DNA from: Kiloniellales bacterium
Lineage (GTDB): Bacteria; Pseudomonadota; Alphaproteobacteria; Kiloniellales; JAKSDN01
DNA length: 14,470 nucleotides
Assembly (NCBI GenBank): GCA_022360075.1
Contig: JAKSDN010001265.1
Span: forward strand, 1-14,470
Direction: 5' to 3'
Under the pieces are notes generated by a model. The model saw only the letters and a program-made list of their open reading frames with translations, made no database searches and was not told where the DNA came from. Below, piece after piece: positions 1 through 6,820 of this stretch. Position numbers and translations under genes: made by a program. Each line of letters opens with the position of its first letter. Positions within the stretch are counted from its first letter, which is position 1.

Positions 1-436
1 AGGACACGCAGCAGATGATGATCTGAGTCTGCGTGATGACGGCGTCGCCGATAAAGAAGATCGTCTCTACTTCGTCGCTATAGGTCAGGCCTTCGACGCC
101 CCAAACGCCTTGTATGACCGCCCTGTAGAAGATCGATAGCCCGAGTGAGGCGATCAGCAGCACCACTCCGGGCGACGCGCGAAGGCGGCTGAATACGACC
201 TTGTCCCCACCCAGTGCCACCAGCCCGCCGAGGCCCGCGCCCAGCGCGGCCGCAACCCAGACATTGAGGCCGAAAACCGCGACGAACACATAAGTGAAGT
301 ACGCCCCCAGCGCCGCCAACTCACCGTGCATGAAATTCGCGAAACGCAGCAGCGAGAACAGCATGGTGACGCCGATGGCCAGAGAGGCGATCTCGGACCC
401 GCGGATCAGCGTATTGATGAGGACCTGTTCTAACAT
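1..436 (-). CDS. livH: Branched-chain amino acid-type ABC transporter permease (LivH family), C-terminus beyond the window
   Basis: This is an inner-membrane permease subunit of a HAAT-family ABC importer. Translating the minus strand from the ATG at 436-434 gives an open frame of 145 codons that runs off the left edge. It begins MLEQVLINTLIRGSEIASLA and continues with several hydrophobic segments, including LLRFANFMHGELAALGAYFT, the region typical of LivH proteins (family knowledge). Full-length family members are about 290-300 aa, so roughly half is present. No strong ribosome binding site precedes the ATG. The gene lies 94 bp downstream of, and on the same strand as, the binding-protein gene, so the two probably form an operon whose remaining parts (second permease, ATPases) lie outside the window. 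The substrate is not proven; amino acids, amides or other small solutes are all possible in this family. Confidence 0.88.
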   Translation of the reverse strand, partial: MLEQVLINTLIRGSEIASLAIGVTMLFSLLRFANFMHGELAALGAYFTYVFVAVFGLNVWVAAALGAGLGGLVALGGDKVVFSRLRASPGVVLLIASLGLSIFYRAVIQGVWGVEGLTYSDEVETIFFIGDAVITQTQIIICCVS

Positions 437-456
437 CGACGAAGCCCGCGAGCGAT

Positions 457-499
457 CCGTCGCACGCCCTGGTCATCGAGACCAGGCAGCGTGCGACGG
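457..499 (-). promoter_or_regulatory. Strong intercistronic hairpin between binding protein and permease genes
   Basis: An 11-bp outer stem (CCGTCGCACGC at 457-467 with GCGTGCGACGG at 489-499) continues into a 7-bp inner stem (CCTGGTC at 468-474 with GACCAGG at 480-486). The loop is 5 nt and a 2-nt bulge separates the two stems on one side. No T-run follows on the minus strand, so it is more likely an mRNA-stabilising or partly attenuating structure than a full terminator. Such hairpins after binding-protein genes commonly let the binding protein be made in excess over the permease (known for other ABC operons; inferred here). Confidence 0.7.
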
Positions 500-530
500 G
501 GCTCGATCTTGTCGAAAAAGGTGCGACCGG

Positions 531-1667
531 CTATTCGGGCAAGTAGTCGGTTAGCGCTCCGTCGGTGTAGATGCGGCGGCCATAGCGCTGGCTCACTTGG
601 ATGCCGTCCTCGTCGACGGAGAAGTCGGACTTCGTGACGCCACGGTAGATCTCCATGGCCTTGGGGATGGCCTTTTGGATGGCCTGCGGATCCATGGAGT
701 TCGCAAAGTTCAGAGAGAGAGCCGCCACCCAGACGGAGTCGTACCCAACCGAGGTGAACCAGTCGAGTTCGACTTCGTCGTCGGTCGTCTCGGAAATCTG
801 CCTGATGATGCTGTCGTAGCGCGTCCCGGGCTCTGCGGCGATGTCCAGTCCCTTGATGCCTTCGCAGATCTCGGGAATGCACTTGGATGTGCCGGCGCTG
901 ACATAGGACTGATACCACTTGCCCTCTGCCCGCTTGAGAACGCCCAATTCGTAGCTCTGCTTCAGGATCACGCGGGCGGTGTCTCCAAAGGCGACGGTAA
1001 TGATGGCATCCGGCTTCGCGCGGACCAGGCGTTGCAGTTCGGCGCGATAGTCTGTCTTCGCCGGTTCAAGTGCCAGGTCAGCGGCGATCTCAACGCCGAG
1101 GTCCTTCAGGCCGCCCTCGGTGGCGCGCGCCATGCCGACGCCGAATGGGTCGTTCATGTAAACGAGCGCGACCCTCTCGGGATTGGCGTCTTCAACGACG
1201 AACTCGGCCATTTTCACGCCCAACACGTCGTTTGTCGCGAGCATGGTGAAAAGGCCGTCACCGATTTCGCGCTGCACCTGCGCGGTGGCGGCGATCGTGA
1301 TCTGGTTCATGCCCTTGCTGATGGTGTACTTACCCGTCGGAATCGTCACGGACGAAGAAATGTCACCCAGAACCAGCGGCACCTTGTTAACGTCCACAAG
1401 CTTTCTAACGGCTTCAATAGCGGGCTGAGGCTTTGACTCGGTGTCTTCGATGATCAGCTTCAGTTCCCGTCCGCCGAGTACACCGCCGAGTTCGTTGATC
1501 TCCGCCAGGGCAGCATTCACGCCAGCCAGGGTCTTTGCACCGTTTGACGCGTTAGGGCCGCTCAACGGCAGGAGGACGCCAATTTCGGCCGGCTCTTGCG
1601 CATTGGCTCCTGCCATGAGTGTGAATGACAGGGCAGCCGCGGATGCCGTTTTGATCAGTCTGCGCAT
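531..1667 (-). CDS. Periplasmic binding protein of a branched-chain amino acid-type ABC transporter
   Basis: This 378-aa protein belongs to the type-1 periplasmic binding fold (LivJ / Peripla_BP_6 family) and captures the solute for the LivH-type permease encoded next. I chose the start at 1667-1665 because GGGAGGAG lies about 6 nt upstream and the protein then opens with a clear signal peptide, MRRLIKTASAAALSFTLMAG followed by ANAQ with likely cleavage after ANA. The open frame extends 27 codons further upstream, but that extension is Arg/Gly-rich and would bury the signal peptide. The mature protein starts EPAEIGVLLPLSGPNASNG, the typical first strand and ligand-binding loop, followed by VNAALAEINELGGVLGGREL and a LVLGDISSSVTIP segment. 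The solute is unknown. A TetR gene is divergent, with an operator-like palindrome between them. Confidence 0.92.
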   Translation of the reverse strand: MRRLIKTASAAALSFTLMAGANAQEPAEIGVLLPLSGPNASNGAKTLAGVNAALAEINELGGVLGGRELKLIIEDTESKPQPAIEAVRKLVDVNKVPLVLGDISSSVTIPTGKYTISKGMNQITIAATAQVQREIGDGLFTMLATNDVLGVKMAEFVVEDANPERVALVYMNDPFGVGMARATEGGLKDLGVEIAADLALEPAKTDYRAELQRLVRAKPDAIITVAFGDTARVILKQSYELGVLKRAEGKWYQSYVSAGTSKCIPEICEGIKGLDIAAEPGTRYDSIIRQISETTDDEVELDWFTSVGYDSVWVAALSLNFANSMDPQAIQKAIPKAMEIYRGVTKSDFSVDEDGIQVSQRYGRRIYTDGALTDYLPE

Positions 1668-1764
1668 GAAGCTCCTCCCGGTTCTCTCTGTTTTCGTTCG
1701 TCCTGCTGTGGGACGACGTCCAGATTGCGCTGGCGAGTCTATCAACATTCAGGAAAAAAACAAG

Positions 1765-1776
1765 CAGTCATGACTG
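1765..1776. promoter_or_regulatory. Candidate TetR-family operator palindrome
   Basis: CAGTCATGACTG is a perfect 12-bp palindrome. It is flanked by A-rich sequence on the left and T-rich sequence on the right that extend the dyad imperfectly. It lies in the region between the divergent binding-protein and TetR genes, about 100 bp before the former and 150 bp before the latter. TetR proteins usually bind such dyads next to their own gene (family knowledge), so this is the best operator candidate. I could not place the promoters firmly; a TATAGG at 1785-1790 on the minus strand and a TATGAT at 1852-1857 on the plus strand are possible -10 boxes. Confidence 0.5.
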
Positions 1777-1925
1777 TTTTTGAACCTATAGTGCTCAACC
1801 GCCCCAATCCAGCGCAACTGGTGACCGCTTCTGGTGTCTCCATGTTGGCGGTATGATCTTGGGGACTGTCAGGAAATGGCGCAGACGCCGAAATCGCCTT
1901 CCAGACCGCCTGTAACGATCAACGA

Positions 1926-2546
1926 ATGACGAGAATGAGCGACGCTGCAGATACGCCGAACAAGAACGATATCCGGTCTGCCCGCACGAGAGAGCGCGTG
2001 TTACAGGCGGCCATCGGCTGCATCTATGAACTGGGCCTTCAGAACACGTCGACGGTCGAGATCACCAAACGCGCCGGCGTTTCTCGCGGTGCAATGCTCC
2101 ACCACTATCCGTCAAAGGAAGACTTGCTGGGAGCAGCGTATGAAGCGCTCTTGAGGCGGGAAGCGGAACAGTTTCGCGATGTGGCGGTTGACTATGCAGA
2201 TGGCCAGGTCTCGCTGGACGACTTTCTCGACTATCTTTGGTCAAGGTTCTCAGTGCAGCCCTTTGCGATCACCCTGGACTTTGTCGTCGCCGCGCGTACA
2301 GATCCAAACCTGAAAGGCCGCGTGGAGCACGCGAGAAAGGAGTATGACCGCGCTCTCAACGATATATGGGGGCAGTTCTTTACCGCCGGCGGGGACACCG
2401 AACAGGAAGCCAAGCGCAAACTGAACCTCACGCTGTCCTTGTTCAGGGGTCTTGGGCTTCAGCTCTTGATGCAATCTGACCGTACCGAGACCGACCAACT
2501 CGTATCCGAATGGAAATCCCATCTCAAGGGCTTGCTGTCCGGCTAG
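1926..2546 (+). CDS. TetR/AcrR-family transcriptional regulator
   Basis: This 206-aa protein has the normal length for a TetR-family repressor. Residues about 18-65 form the helix-turn-helix domain: TRERVLQAAIGCIYELGLQ, then STVEITKRAGVSRGAMLHHY followed by PSKEDLLGAAYEALL, matching the family pattern (recognition helix with SRGAMLHHYPSKEDLL). The rest is the variable helical ligand-binding domain. The start is uncertain: ATG at 1926 and ATG at 1935 are both in frame, and neither has a strong ribosome binding site. The gene is divergent from the ABC transporter binding-protein gene and is its likely local regulator, with the palindrome at 1765-1776 as operator. The inducer cannot be read from the sequence; the solute carried by the transporter or a metabolite of it is the obvious guess. 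Confidence 0.92.
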   Translation: MTRMSDAADTPNKNDIRSARTRERVLQAAIGCIYELGLQNTSTVEITKRAGVSRGAMLHHYPSKEDLLGAAYEALLRREAEQFRDVAVDYADGQVSLDDFLDYLWSRFSVQPFAITLDFVVAARTDPNLKGRVEHARKEYDRALNDIWGQFFTAGGDTEQEAKRKLNLTLSLFRGLGLQLLMQSDRTETDQLVSEWKSHLKGLLSG

Positions 2547-2850
2547 TCTAGGTATGAAACGCCAGTATCGAGCCCCTTCCAGCGGATTCGGATGTTCGCT
2601 TTGAGGCCGAACTCAGCCGTTTGGTCAATCCGCTTTTTCGTCGGGTCAGGATGCAGATTGGAGGCGGGGTAAATTGAACCTGTACTACTGACTTCGAAAT
2701 TCCTCGCGGCCCGCGAAGATTTTTCTGCAACCGACTGGCCTGTCGAGAGACTGACTCGAAATGAACTTCGTGAGGTCAATGCGTTGCCGCACTTCATTTG
2801 TCATCACCGGGCTTAACTCGGTGATCCAGAGTGGCGCCTGGGTCAAACGA

Positions 2851-2885
2851 TGCCTGGATTGCCGGATCAAGTCCGGCAATGACCC
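2851..2885. repeat. REP-like palindromic intergenic repeat
   Basis: ATTGCCGGA (2858-2866) and TCCGGCAAT (2872-2880) form a perfect 9-bp stem with the 5-nt loop TCAAG. Sequences of the form TGGATTGCCGG-TCAAG-CCGGCAATGAC occur in many copies in alphaproteobacterial genomes (from memory; copy number here not testable). It probably folds at the RNA level beyond the TetR gene and may act as a terminator or transcript-end stabiliser. Confidence 0.65.
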
Positions 2886-3034
2886 GTGAAGGGCGCCTTC
2901 TCCAAGCTCTTGCTCTGAAACCAGTCAGTTTGGGCCAGGCTCTGAGACAAATCACGACCGCTTCGTGGCCCCAAGAAGATGCCCGTTCGCCCTGTTAAAG
3001 CCTCCTCTTGGACCCTCGGGATCGTACCCAACCT

Positions 3035-3148
3035 CCTCATCCTGAGCTTGTCGAAGGGTTCGGATACGAACCGAGCGTAGCTCTGGATCGCGCCGGCACG
3101 GCCCATTGCACCGAGCAATCCTCATACTTCGACAGGCTCAGCATGAGG
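3035..3148. repeat. BIME-like inverted-repeat element, 114 bp
   Basis: The left arm (3035-3056, beginning CCTCATCCTGAGCTTG) and the right arm (3127-3148, beginning CTTCGACAGGCTCAGC) are inverted copies that match at 20 of 22 positions. A smaller perfect hairpin, GGTTCG-GATA-CGAACC (3057-3072), directly follows the left arm. The arm sequence is a familiar dispersed repeat of alphaproteobacterial intergenic regions. The paired, inward-facing arrangement resembles a bacterial interspersed mosaic element or a small non-autonomous mobile element. No coding capacity is seen inside. Confidence 0.65.
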
Positions 3149-3336
3149 GGCTAGGCCATGAACATGCAAGCAATACCAAAGGCCAAGATCGCCCGCCCTA
3201 GATCCGTCCGTCCGGGCCCGCTGCGCTCCCGCGCTCATTCACCAAACAGCAAAAGTCCGGTTGCGGCTACGCTGCGCTGTGGTCATTCGCTTGAAATGCC
3301 CCTGCCGCCTTCTGTCGATCTGACGCGATACCCATC

Positions 3337-3376
3337 CTCTCAAGAGATGGAGCCTCCGGCAAACCCGGGGCGGTTC
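3337..3376 (+). repeat. 40-bp dispersed direct repeat, copy 1
   Basis: This stretch matches 14056-14095 in the same orientation at 36 of 40 positions. The shared core is CGGCAAACCCGGGGCGGT, preceded by GGAGCC. Similarity stops quickly outside the 40 bp. Its origin is not certain; similar sequences are found in intergenic DNA of proteobacteria and near insertion-sequence ends (from memory). The two copies bracket the regulator and protease cassette. Confidence 0.7.
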
Positions 3377-3610
3377 GCACGCCGGACCCGTAGTCGCTCT
3401 TGGCCGCGTTCGGGACTGCCTCTTCCGAGATTATGGGAAAGGAAGAGAGATCGTTGGAAACCAGCAGCGCTGACGTCTCCGTCCAATCTCAGCCGTGCAT
3501 CGGTTCCTACCCGGTTCACCACGCCAGCCCAGCAAGGCGGAATGTCGGATCTGACTCCAAAGGACGGCGTGAAATAGGTCGACGGCCCCGTTCCGCGAGG
3601 TCGCCCTCGC

Positions 3611-5278
3611 CTACTCGAACTCCTCGTCAACCACGTCCAGTAGCCCTCCCGCCCGCAAGCCGGCGCTCGGATACGATGCGTCTCGCATGAGCCGCATCGA
3701 AAACTCCGGTTCGACCTCGCGCATTTCCCGGTAGACATCGCGCGCCATCGCGCGGTTCCCGTCCTTGAGGTAAAGCGCCATCAGGTAGCGCAAGGGGGCG
3801 CGATAGTTTGGTTCAAGGGCGCGCGTAATCTCATGGAGGCGGATGGCCTCCTTGTGGTGTCCAGCTTGCGCCGCCGCCACACCGCAGAGAAACTCGATCG
3901 TATAGCGGTAAGGGCTGGGCCCCGAGATGGCGCGCGCCTGTGCTGCTAGGCGGTAGCCTTCGACCGTCTGCCCGAGATACGACTTTGCACGTCCCAGGAA
4001 AGCGAGCCCGAGTGGGTTCACCGGGTTGAGCTTCAAGCTCTCCTCGGCGAGCTCGTGCCCGACGTCGTGCTCCGCCAGCACGAAGCTGTGGACGTACGAC
4101 GCCAGCGCCAGGACGTGGGAGTTGTGGGGCGACACCCGAATCGCCTCGCGCACCAACGTGCGGGCCTCTTCCGCCTGGGCCTCCCTGTCGATCAGATGCT
4201 CGCCGGTCAGAAAAGTCCGGAGGTAGGCCTTCCAAGCCAGCATGATGCCATTGGCGCTTCCCTCGAAGGCCTTGCTCAGCAGCTCATCGGCGACTTCGAG
4301 ATCGGCCCGTTCGCCCCTGAATAGCTTCTCGAGGGCGTCGAAACCAAGCGTGAAGGTATCGTTTTCATCGGCGTCGGTCGTAAGCCGCCGGAGCTGGAAC
4401 AGAACGATGTCCGTGGACTGGTTGATCAGCCTCTGCAAGGCAGCAACATTGCAGATGAACTCACTCTCTCTCGGGACGCGCTGGGTACCGGACCAGAGGA
4501 AGTCTTGTGTCAAAGCTTCGCGGACCGACACGTGAACCATGATGTTCTGGCCCGTCGTAAGCACGTTGACTTCGAGATCGATGCCGGGCGTATCGAGCAC
4601 GCGCGTCGATATCACGGCTGGACCGACCTCGCTGACGCCGCGCGCAATCGCCTCGCCGATGACCCGCGAATAGAACCGGCTGCTCTCGCTCTCGGTTTCG
4701 TTCGTAGGTACCACCCGTATCCAGGCCCTCGGCTTCGGCACGGCGTGGATGCTAGGCCCCGGTGCGACATCCCCGACGACGGCCTGACCGCTGCGCCGGG
4801 CTGTGCTCCGCAGGGAGATCTCGTCTTCGAGAGCGGAGCGTTGATCGCGCAGCCAATTCTCGAACTCCGGATCCCGAATCACATCGAGCCCGTCGAGGAG
4901 GACCGGAAGCTCAGCACCGCTTTCCCCAGCGAATGTCCCGACATCGGGTTCGACAAGGTCCACCGACACCAGCTCGGGGTCGAGGGAGACGGTCCGATTG
5001 TCGGTCAACAGGCAGCCTCGATAGGAACCGAATGCCTTGCGTATCTCCGTCAGTGCCTGCCGCAGGCTGCTGGCCCCCTGCTCGCGGCCGCGGTCGCTCC
5101 ATAGCTTGTCTTGGAGGGCAATTCTGAGACGGCTGTGGTCCCGTGACAGCGCCAGGATCGCCAAGAGGCCGCAGGCCTTCCGGCCCTGCGGGGTCAGATC
5201 CTCCTCGTTCTCTCCGAGGACACGAAACGACCCGACGACGACGATCTTGATGCGGCGAGGTTGGTTCCCCCGAGCCAT
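3611..5278 (-). CDS. SARP/BTAD-type transcriptional regulator with TPR-like repeats
   Basis: This is a 555-aa cytoplasmic regulator. Residues about 10-105 form an OmpR/SARP-type winged helix (IKIVVVGSFRVLGENEEDLT, then GRKACGLLAILALSRDHSRL and LWSDRGREQGASSLRQAL, which is the DNA-recognition part). Residues about 105-155 resemble the start of a bacterial transcriptional activator domain (LLDGLDVIRDPEFENWLRDQ). Residues about 185-300 look like the TolB-like middle domain seen in CadC-like and cyclase-linked regulators. Residues about 330-540 are TPR-like helical repeats (for example LAEESLKLNPVNPLGLAFLG). No receiver or kinase domain is present, so the trigger is probably protein or ligand binding by the C-terminal part. 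The gene is divergent from the PAP2/haloperoxidase gene with 326 bp between them, and is the obvious candidate regulator of the five-gene cassette. GGTGAGAG upstream of the ATG gives a modest ribosome binding site. Confidence 0.87.
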   Translation of the reverse strand: MARGNQPRRIKIVVVGSFRVLGENEEDLTPQGRKACGLLAILALSRDHSRLRIALQDKLWSDRGREQGASSLRQALTEIRKAFGSYRGCLLTDNRTVSLDPELVSVDLVEPDVGTFAGESGAELPVLLDGLDVIRDPEFENWLRDQRSALEDEISLRSTARRSGQAVVGDVAPGPSIHAVPKPRAWIRVVPTNETESESSRFYSRVIGEAIARGVSEVGPAVISTRVLDTPGIDLEVNVLTTGQNIMVHVSVREALTQDFLWSGTQRVPRESEFICNVAALQRLINQSTDIVLFQLRRLTTDADENDTFTLGFDALEKLFRGERADLEVADELLSKAFEGSANGIMLAWKAYLRTFLTGEHLIDREAQAEEARTLVREAIRVSPHNSHVLALASYVHSFVLAEHDVGHELAEESLKLNPVNPLGLAFLGRAKSYLGQTVEGYRLAAQARAISGPSPYRYTIEFLCGVAAAQAGHHKEAIRLHEITRALEPNYRAPLRYLMALYLKDGNRAMARDVYREMREVEPEFSMRLMRDASYPSAGLRAGGLLDVVDEEFE

Positions 5279-5304
5279 TTCACTCTCACCACTGCCAACC
5301 TACA

Positions 5305-5334
5305 ATCATAGGTCAATCATCTATTTCGGGTCAA
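5305..5334 (-). promoter_or_regulatory. Sigma-70-like promoter of the SARP-type regulator gene
   Basis: Reading the minus strand, TTGACC (complement of 5329-5334) is followed after exactly 18 bp by TATGAT (complement of 5305-5310). Each hexamer matches the sigma-70 consensus at five of six positions. The expected transcript start is about 20 nt before the ATG at 5278, leaving a short leader with a GAGAG-type ribosome binding site. Confidence 0.6.
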
Positions 5335-5342
5335 TTATCTAT
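5311..5342. promoter_or_regulatory. Paired 14-bp direct repeats overlapping the regulator promoter (candidate operator)
   Basis: GGTCAATCATCTAT (5311-5324) and GGTCAATTATCTAT (5329-5342) differ at one base and start 18 bp apart. A weaker third copy may start another 18 bp to the left at 5293 (8 of 14 matches). SARP-family proteins are known to bind closely spaced direct repeats, so this is a likely site for the product of the adjacent gene. One repeat covers the -35 hexamer and the other fills most of the spacer of the minus-strand promoter, which would fit autorepression, with possible activation of the plus-strand cassette. Confidence 0.5.
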
Positions 5343-5604
5343 GCGCGCAGAGAAGAGGCCTCCTTCAGCCGTTGGTCATGCGCGCCTGCTTCTGGAAATC
5401 GCCAGACACCCGCTCGCAGCGTCCCCAAGAAGACGAACGTGAAAAAGACGTGAATACTCCGCCAATTACGGCCTGTTCCATTGCTTTACTTCATCAAGTA
5501 GGGAAAATTGCCGACTCTATTGGCTGGCCCGTAGGTATTTCTAGCTGCGCCGCAGTCGGCGCCACATGGCCAGCGATCGAAACGATCACCAAGGGAGACC
5601 CAAG

Positions 5605-6816
5605 ATGAGCATGCTGACACTACTCAACGGGGAGAACGGCGAAAACGGTGAAAACGGCGAAAACGGCGAGGCCGGCACCCTGAGCCAGATCGACCAGTTC
5701 GTAGGCCGCCTGGTGTCGCCCTACACGTCGGGGGCGCTGATCTCCACACGCGACGGCATCGTCGGGCCCTGGAAAGAAGTCATTGGTCAGCCCGACCAGA
5801 GCCCAACCGATTTCAGCTCGGAGATGACCCGTTGGTCGCGGCGCGTGCGGTCCCACGTACTACATTTCGAGCTGGTCAGCGAGCTGGAGTTCTTCGCGAA
5901 CAAGGACCAGGGGGACCGGCAGAATGGTAAGATCAAGGTCGCCTTCCCGGAGGGCGAGAAGAACAACAAGAAGGGCCGGCGCACCTACATCGTCGGGCAG
6001 ATCGCCAAGCTCGACCGGCCACAACCTGATACTTTCCGCCAGTGTCAGCTCCCCCATGTCCGCGGCTACGCCGACCTGCGGCGGGACCGCTCGGCCGAGA
6101 TCCTCTCCCAACTCAGCGGCCATGTCGACTTCTTCTCAAGCATCGGGTTCCTTCACCGTGAGCGCACACGCTGGACCAACGAACTGATTGCCGTGCTCCT
6201 GCGGGCCTGCGTCACAGCCGAGATGCGCATGAAGCACTCTCTGGCCTGCCGCCGGCCGGTCGAATACAGCGCCCAGGTGCAGCCGATGATCCAGACGCCG
6301 GGACACGGCACGTTCCCGAGCGGCCACGCCGTCGAGTCCTTCATGATCGCCTATGTCCTCTCCGAGCTGATTACGGATCGGGAAAAGGTCGTCTACGGCC
6401 AGAACAACAGGGTGTGGCGCGACCAGCTCATGCGCATGGCCGCTCGCATTTCCGTTAACCGCGTCGTCGCCGGCGTCCACTTTCCGGTCGACAACGCGGC
6501 AGGTCAGGTCCTGGGCTTGTGCCTGGGCCAGTATTTCGTCGCGCGATGCAAAGGAAGGAAGGCCACGTTCCGAGGCTGGAAGTTCAAGGGTGAGAAGTAC
6601 GGCAGTCGTGATTTCCCCTGGCGCGAGATCGATCAGGTCGTTTGCGGCGGCGCGTCCAGGCCGGGCTACCTCAGCCCACGAAGTTCCTTCGAAATACCCG
6701 AATCCTGCCCGCAGGCGGGAGACGATGCGCGGAGCCCGCTGAACTGGCTATGGCGGCAGGCCGAAGCCGAATGGTGCGACGTCAACCACGACTGCACCGC
6801 CACCGCGAGGAGCTGA
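5605..6816 (+). CDS. Vanadium-dependent haloperoxidase / PAP2-superfamily phosphatase-like protein
   Basis: This 403-aa protein carries the complete signature of the PAP2/haloperoxidase superfamily. It has Lys210-x6-Arg217-Pro218 (KHSLACRRP), Pro238-Ser-Gly-His241 (TFPSGHA), and Arg286-x5-His292-x3-Asp296 (NRVVAGVHFPVD). These residues bind phosphate or vanadate and provide the nucleophilic histidine. The size and mostly soluble make-up, without the six membrane helices of lipid phosphatases, favour a haloperoxidase-like or soluble acid-phosphatase-like enzyme; sequence alone does not decide which. No signal peptide is visible. An Asn-Gly-Glu repeat occupies residues 8-22. I chose ATG 5605 because GGGAG lies 7 nt upstream; the frame opens 13 codons earlier at 5566 without such a site. 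The S8 peptidase gene follows after 4 nt, so the two are co-transcribed and probably translationally coupled. The C-terminal 100 residues are unassigned. Confidence 0.82.
   Translation: MSMLTLLNGENGENGENGENGEAGTLSQIDQFVGRLVSPYTSGALISTRDGIVGPWKEVIGQPDQSPTDFSSEMTRWSRRVRSHVLHFELVSELEFFANKDQGDRQNGKIKVAFPEGEKNNKKGRRTYIVGQIAKLDRPQPDTFRQCQLPHVRGYADLRRDRSAEILSQLSGHVDFFSSIGFLHRERTRWTNELIAVLLRACVTAEMRMKHSLACRRPVEYSAQVQPMIQTPGHGTFPSGHAVESFMIAYVLSELITDREKVVYGQNNRVWRDQLMRMAARISVNRVVAGVHFPVDNAAGQVLGLCLGQYFVARCKGRKATFRGWKFKGEKYGSRDFPWREIDQVVCGGASRPGYLSPRSSFEIPESCPQAGDDARSPLNWLWRQAEAEWCDVNHDCTATARS
5626..5670 (+). repeat. Five in-frame 9-bp tandem repeats encoding Asn-Gly-Glu
   Basis: Five successive 9-bp units (AAC GGN GAR) encode NGE five times near the N-terminus of the PAP2/haloperoxidase-like protein. 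Only third-position changes distinguish the units, so the repeat is recent or prone to slippage. Gain or loss of units keeps the reading frame. Confidence 0.9.
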
Positions 6817-6820
6817 AGCG

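Larger units (their letters stand above)
2547..3610. other. Non-coding region with several repeat elements
   Basis: No convincing gene is present in these 1,064 bases between the TetR gene and the tail of the SARP-like regulator gene, which are convergent. A 7-bp stem (ATCACCG 2803-2809 with CGGTGAT 2819-2825) without a T-run could end transcription from the TetR side. The REP-like hairpin, the 114-bp inverted-repeat element and the 40-bp dispersed repeat are listed separately. Open frames here are rich in Arg, Pro and Ser, lack ribosome binding sites and cross the repeats, so I treat them as chance. Confidence 0.7.

Noticed and set aside
597..1436. 279-aa open frame on the plus strand
   Set aside because: It is antisense to the signal-peptide-bearing binding-protein gene, has no ribosome binding site and shows no recognisable domain.
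2543..2797. 84-aa minus-strand frame whose end looks like alternating beta-strand sequence
   Set aside because: It has no ribosome binding site and no recognised family, and it lies in repeat-rich intergenic DNA. It could be the remnant of an outer-membrane protein gene, but the evidence is too thin to list.
3158..3577. 139-aa plus-strand frame
   Set aside because: It is rich in Arg, Pro and Ser, runs through the 40-bp repeat and has no ribosome binding site or motif; a chance frame in GC-rich DNA.
4505..5104. 199-aa plus-strand frame
   Set aside because: It is antisense to the SARP-type regulator, whose winged-helix domain is clear in the other strand.
5626..5670. Short tandem repeat considered as a CRISPR-like array
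   Set aside because: The units are 9 bp, contiguous, without spacers and in frame inside a gene.
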